9,678 nt of DNA from Dehalococcoidia bacterium (GTDB taxonomy: Bacteria > Chloroflexota > Dehalococcoidia > Dehalococcoidales > Fen-1064), in the NCBI GenBank assembly GCA_011192055.1, contig DUES01000136.1, forward strand, positions 1 through 9,678, in the 5' to 3' direction. A program made the position numbers and the translations under genes. This document shows, piece by piece, positions 7,186-9,678 of this stretch (the first letter of the stretch is position 1; every line of letters starts with the position of its first letter). The notes under the pieces are model-generated. The model was not told the DNA's origin, ran no database searches, and saw only the letters and a program-made list of their open reading frames with translations.

Positions 7186-7359
7186 GGCCTGATTATATCA
7201 TACTACTCCCCGCGCCGTAACAGTAATGTGACTGCCACATGGGCTTCCGTAAACCGTGGATTCTTTGGGAAAGACCTTGCCTGTCATTGCGAGGAGCCGC
7301 AGGCAACGAAGCAATCCTGCAGGGATTGCCATAACCCATGGAAATAGAGGGGAGATTGC
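7186..7359. repeat. Intergenic stretch with a dispersed palindromic repeat remnant
   Basis: After the zinc-ribbon promoter there is no gene. At 7283-7330 the sequence GTCATTGCGAGGAGC, then CAACGAAGCAATCC, matches the end of a dispersed palindromic element that I recall from many bacterial genomes, typically beginning CATTGCGAGGAGC and ending in CGAAGCAATC. A local hairpin, GCAATCC (7311-7317) with GGATTGC (7323-7329), lies at its edge. GAGATTGC at 7352-7359 resembles the start of the opposite arm. The element appears truncated or rearranged. Translated stretches here are not genuine proteins. Confidence 0.6.
7192..7200 (-). promoter_or_regulatory. Extended -10 promoter, possibly giving a leaderless mRNA
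   Basis: On the minus strand TGATATAAT (7200-7192) is a consensus extended -10. A start about seven bases downstream falls at or next to the ATG at 7185. The -35 region (TTACGG near 7220-7215) is weak, as is common with an extended -10. Confidence 0.55.
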
Positions 7360-7480
7360 GCGCCACTGAGTCCAGTGGCGATCGCTTCGGCAGGTATGGG
7401 TATCCGCATCAGCACGCGCCACTGAGTCCAGTGGCGATCGCTTCGGCAGGTATGGGTATCCGCATCAGCACGCGCCACTG
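7360..7480. repeat. 56-bp tandem repeat, two full copies plus a 9-base stub
   Basis: Copies run 7360-7415 and 7416-7471 and are identical by eye; GCGCCACTG at 7472-7480 begins a third and then diverges. Each copy contains a perfect 8-bp stem CGCCACTG-AGTC-CAGTGGCG followed by GCGATCGC, an 8-base palindrome. The remainder reads TTCGGCAGG then TATGGGTATCCGCATCAGCA. The block is non-coding and downstream of the phosphotransferase gene. It could be a slippage-prone satellite or a fragment of a palindromic repeat family. Confidence 0.85.
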
Positions 7481-7491
7481 TCCGCGATTCG

Positions 7492-7508
7492 GCCCGAGAC
7501 TCTCGGGC
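7492..7508. other. Hairpin downstream of the phosphotransferase gene
   Basis: GCCCGAG (7492-7498) and CTCGGGC (7502-7508) form a 7-bp GC-rich stem with a three-base loop, about ten bases past the phosphotransferase stop on the minus strand. No T-run follows on that strand. It could stall polymerase or protect an mRNA end, but it is not a classic intrinsic terminator. Confidence 0.4.
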
Positions 7509-7518
7509 GGTCAGGAGA

Positions 7519-8325
7519 CTAACCGATGCGATTCTCGATGAACCTGAGTAACTTCGGCCACTCCTCCTCGGTGGCATTCTCATGTAAGCGTGCGGCGACG
7601 ACGGGCAGCAGCCAGGCTGTAATCTGCTTCCGCGATCCGGGCCTGAGTTGGAGGTACCTGCTCAAGTAGGCGGAGTGAAACAGCGCGCGCATCGAGTCTA
7701 TCAGCTTGCGTTCGGGAAGTCCCACCGGTACCTGGGTCAGCCGGTTGAGCAGCCACGTCCTGGCCACGTCTGCGAGCGGATGACCTCGCGTCGCGCAGGA
7801 CCAGTCTATGATGATGGGGCCCTTTGGAGACATGATGATGTTGTCGGGCCAGAGGTCGCCATGACAGACCGTATCGCCGTCGGGCAACTGGGCTAAAGCC
7901 TTCAGGACCGCCTCTCTCATATCCGGCGTGAGGGCTTCCGCCGCCCGAATCCCGATCTCCAGCCTGTCACGTCGCGCGGGGAGATCAGGCACCTCGCAAG
8001 AGTGCATTGCGGCATGAAGCTCAGCCATACTCCCGGCCAGTTGGAAGAGCCTCAAAGGTGCGCTCAGCATCACCTGGCTCATCGTGGGTCCTTCAATCCG
8101 CTCAAACACGATTCCCGGTCTTCCCTCCACCTCCACCATTCGGTCCACCGCCGGTACCGGCAGGCCAGCCTTGTGGGCGACCGCCGTGCTGTGAAACTCT
8201 CGCTCCGTCTCCTCGGACGCACCAGGGTCTTTGTACAGCTTTAGCACCTGGTCATTCCCCCAGGCGAATACCTCGGCAGCTCGGCCCTTGCCTATGATAG
8301 TGCCTTTACCTGTCATCGTTCTCAT
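7519..8325 (-). CDS. Aminoglycoside phosphotransferase/choline kinase-fold protein
   Basis: The 268-residue product is an APH-family kinase-like enzyme that should transfer phosphate from a nucleotide to a small hydroxylated molecule; the substrate cannot be read from sequence. A glycine-rich loop (IGKGRAAEVF, 11-20) and VLKLY with Lys29 form the ATP site. The Brenner motif is CHGDLWPDN (154-162, catalytic Asp157, Asn162), and IIIDWS (171-176) carries the metal-binding Asp174. The GHPLADVART stretch follows as usual. The ATG at 8325 has a GGGAGG site seven bases upstream. It lies 55 bases downstream of a padR gene and is probably co-transcribed with it. It may act on an antibiotic or on a housekeeping metabolite; a resistance role is not shown. 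Confidence 0.85.
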   Translation of the reverse strand: MRTMTGKGTIIGKGRAAEVFAWGNDQVLKLYKDPGASEETEREFHSTAVAHKAGLPVPAVDRMVEVEGRPGIVFERIEGPTMSQVMLSAPLRLFQLAGSMAELHAAMHSCEVPDLPARRDRLEIGIRAAEALTPDMREAVLKALAQLPDGDTVCHGDLWPDNIIMSPKGPIIIDWSCATRGHPLADVARTWLLNRLTQVPVGLPERKLIDSMRALFHSAYLSRYLQLRPGSRKQITAWLLPVVAARLHENATEEEWPKLLRFIENRIG

Positions 8326-8380
8326 TTGATATCCTCCCTCAAGTGTCTTACGGCTTGCTGCCAGGAAGACAACTTCGTTC

Positions 8381-8962
8381 TCAGGTCTCGTTTTTCGCCT
8401 GGCGGCCTGCGTCTCCTTCCGGTGACGGCATGGCTTTGACGCTGTTCTTCGCGGCGGCGGCCCACCGCAACGACGTCTCCTCAGCCATGATAAGCTGCTC
8501 CACGGCTAAAGGTATGAGCACCCGGCCCCATCTCCCTTTCGGGGGATTTTGCTCCAGCTTGTACAGAAACCACCGGCATTCCGCCAGGCGTTTTCGGTGC
8601 GCGATCTCCCAGGCGTCAATCAGACCGGCGATCTCGTGCGTTTCTATGGAGTCAGCCCAGGTCATCTGCACAAGAAACGCGTCTCGAACCGGAGTCAAGG
8701 GCAGTGGACAGGCCAGCCATCGCCTCAGCTCATCCAGCCCGGCCTCGGTGATGTGGTACACCTTCCGGTTGGGCTTGCCGTCCTGCTGGACGACCCTCAG
8801 TTCGACAAGCCCGGCTTTGTTGAGGCGAGCCAGCGTGAGGTATATCTGGCTCTGCTTGGCGGGCCAGATGTGGGCCACCGTGGCGTCAAAGGCCTTCTTC
8901 AGGTCATATCCCGACCTTGCCCTCTCATTGACAAAGCCCAGTATTGCGTGATCGAGCGACAT
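8381..8962 (-). CDS. PadR-family transcriptional regulator
   Basis: A 193-residue cytoplasmic DNA-binding protein. Residues 1-80 form the PadR winged helix: SLDHAILGFVNERARSGYDLKKAF, then HIWPAKQSQIYLTLARLNKAGLVE and the wing VVQQDGKPNRKVYHITEAG. Residues about 92-170 are a helical C-terminal domain of the Vir_AT-like type (FLVQMTWADS, ECRWFLYKLEQ) that normally dimerises and may sense ligands. The ATG at 8962 has GGGGAGG six bases upstream. It precedes the phosphotransferase gene in the same direction. PadR proteins usually repress their own operon, and an imperfect dyad overlies its -10, so self-control of the pair is likely. Confidence 0.92.
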   Translation of the reverse strand: MSLDHAILGFVNERARSGYDLKKAFDATVAHIWPAKQSQIYLTLARLNKAGLVELRVVQQDGKPNRKVYHITEAGLDELRRWLACPLPLTPVRDAFLVQMTWADSIETHEIAGLIDAWEIAHRKRLAECRWFLYKLEQNPPKGRWGRVLIPLAVEQLIMAEETSLRWAAAAKNSVKAMPSPEGDAGRQAKNET

Positions 8963-9010
8963 CTTAGTCCTCCCCGGCTAATAGCCTATTCATGCTATAT
9001 GACATTTATT

Positions 9011-9052
9011 GTATATTACATGTATGTTATACTATTTCAGCCATCTTGTCAA
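9011..9052 (-). promoter_or_regulatory. padR promoter with overlapping imperfect dyad
   Basis: On the minus strand a perfect TTGACA (9052-9047) is followed by TATAAC after 15 bases or TAACAT after 17 (9029-9024). Over the -10, GTATA at 9011-9015 and TATAC at 9028-9032 flank a central ACATGT, giving a 22-base imperfect inverted repeat. This is a plausible operator for PadR itself. It does not match the ATGT-N8-ACAT spacing described for some PadR proteins. Confidence 0.6.
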
Positions 9053-9169
9053 GGGGGCAGGATATACAGGTAAGTTCACAAAGGGACAGGGGAATCCAAC
9101 GATAGAGCCTGCACTCCTGAAATGGGCGTTCCGGATATGTACTCACGGATTGGGGGACTTTTGCAGGGG

Positions 9170-9199
9170 TTGACAGGACGGTCATGCTGGCACTAAGAT
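9170..9199 (+). promoter_or_regulatory. Promoter for the membrane protein gene
   Basis: A perfect TTGACA at 9170-9175 is followed after 18 bases by TAAGAT at 9194-9199. The start would fall near 9206, leaving a leader of about 48 bases. It diverges from the padR promoter about 120 bases away, and I see no shared operator. Confidence 0.5.
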
Positions 9200-9253
9200 T
9201 GCCTGATACCGGTTGCTTCTGCCTGCGACAACCTGACATCAAGAGGAGAAGAG

Positions 9254-9649
9254 TTGTCGGAGATACACGAGAAACGTTCAGCGAAGGTTATGAGGTGGAC
9301 GGGGCGCGTCATCGGGCTGATTGCCTCGATTGGCTGGCTGCTGATAATGACCGCCAGCGCTACCCATGACATCACCACTGATAACGGACTGGAGCTATCC
9401 GGTTCAGACGTAGTCCAGGGTGCGCTGATTGCCGTCATTGCGGCAATTGCCCTGGCAGGTTGTATATTCTCGTTTTGGCGACTGCGCTTCTCGGTACTGC
9501 TCCTTGTTATTGCCTCGGCCGGGATGGGCATCCACATTGCCTTTAACGCCGGGCGCAATCACTTCTTCGCATGGTCTGTTTCAGGACTGCCCTTTCTCAT
9601 TGCCGGGGTGCTCTTCCTCGGCTCCTGGTGGGTCAGCAGAAGGGCGTGA
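9254..9649 (+). CDS. Small four-helix membrane protein, function unknown
   Basis: I do not recognise a function. The 131-residue product has four hydrophobic segments near residues 17-36, 52-74, 79-97 and 106-127, joined by short loops, and ends SWWVSRRA. Basic residues sit at the N-terminus (KRSAKVMRWTGR), after helix 2 (WRLR) and at the C-terminus, which places both ends in the cytoplasm. The last segment, LPFLIAGVLFLGSWW, resembles small uncharacterised membrane proteins with an LAGxLFLxSWW ending. The start is a TTG with AGGAG five bases upstream. No enzyme motif is visible. Confidence 0.8.
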   Translation: MSEIHEKRSAKVMRWTGRVIGLIASIGWLLIMTASATHDITTDNGLELSGSDVVQGALIAVIAAIALAGCIFSFWRLRFSVLLLVIASAGMGIHIAFNAGRNHFFAWSVSGLPFLIAGVLFLGSWWVSRRA

Positions 9650-9678
9650 GGGGTGTTGGTATTAGAATAAATCGATAA

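Noticed and set aside
7360..7480. CRISPR array
   Set aside because: The repeat is a head-to-tail duplication with no variable spacers, only two copies, and no cas genes nearby.
7284..7583. Open frames on both strands through the repeat block
   Set aside because: They translate the tandem and dispersed repeats, giving repeated junk peptides, and overlap the phosphotransferase end.
8343..9073. Long plus-strand frames opposite padR
   Set aside because: They are mirror frames of padR; the minus-strand reading has clear PadR motifs and a strong ribosome binding site.

Overview
The window looks like a chromosomal segment from a Chloroflexota bacterium, most likely Dehalococcoidia-like. This rests on the protein sequences (long-form S12, L4 beginning [13 protein letters not shown] lineage) and on the fused str/S10 gene order without tuf; no taxonomic marker was tested directly. 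No CRISPR array, tRNA, rRNA, transposase or integrase gene is visible.

Bases 1-5592 (minus strand) hold a compact ribosomal operon read right to left: rpsL, rpsG, fusA, rpsJ, rplC, rplD, rplW and rplB (cut by the window edge). Gaps are short or negative: fusA/rpsJ share 8 bases and rplD/rplW share one. The usual tuf gene between fusA and rpsJ is absent. A strong promoter near 5724-5751 drives the operon through a leader of about 125 bases with two clear hairpins.

Bases 5593-6071 form a divergent control region. The right half holds two identical extended -10 boxes (TGGTATAATCC) and dense inverted repeats, four of which lie in the interleaved order of an H-type pseudoknot. Next comes a 16-codon reading frame with a strong ribosome binding site whose stop overlaps the start of folK. 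folK (6072-6599) and a queD-like gene (6609-6986) form a small pterin operon. Together they suggest folate and/or queuosine synthesis; the QueD-like protein has a C-E-x-x-H-G-H active-site motif that may matter for which pathway it serves.

Bases 7012-7185 (minus strand) encode a 57-residue zinc-ribbon protein of the Trm112/YcaR type, possibly from a leaderless mRNA. Bases 7186-7518 are non-coding and hold a dispersed palindromic repeat remnant, two tandem copies of a 56-bp unit containing a hairpin and GCGATCGC, and a further hairpin.

Bases 7519-8962 (minus strand) are a two-gene unit: a PadR-type repressor gene followed by an APH/choline-kinase-fold phosphotransferase, with an imperfect dyad over the padR promoter. 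A divergent promoter serves a four-helix membrane protein at 9254-9649. This right-hand third looks like accessory DNA next to the conserved operon.
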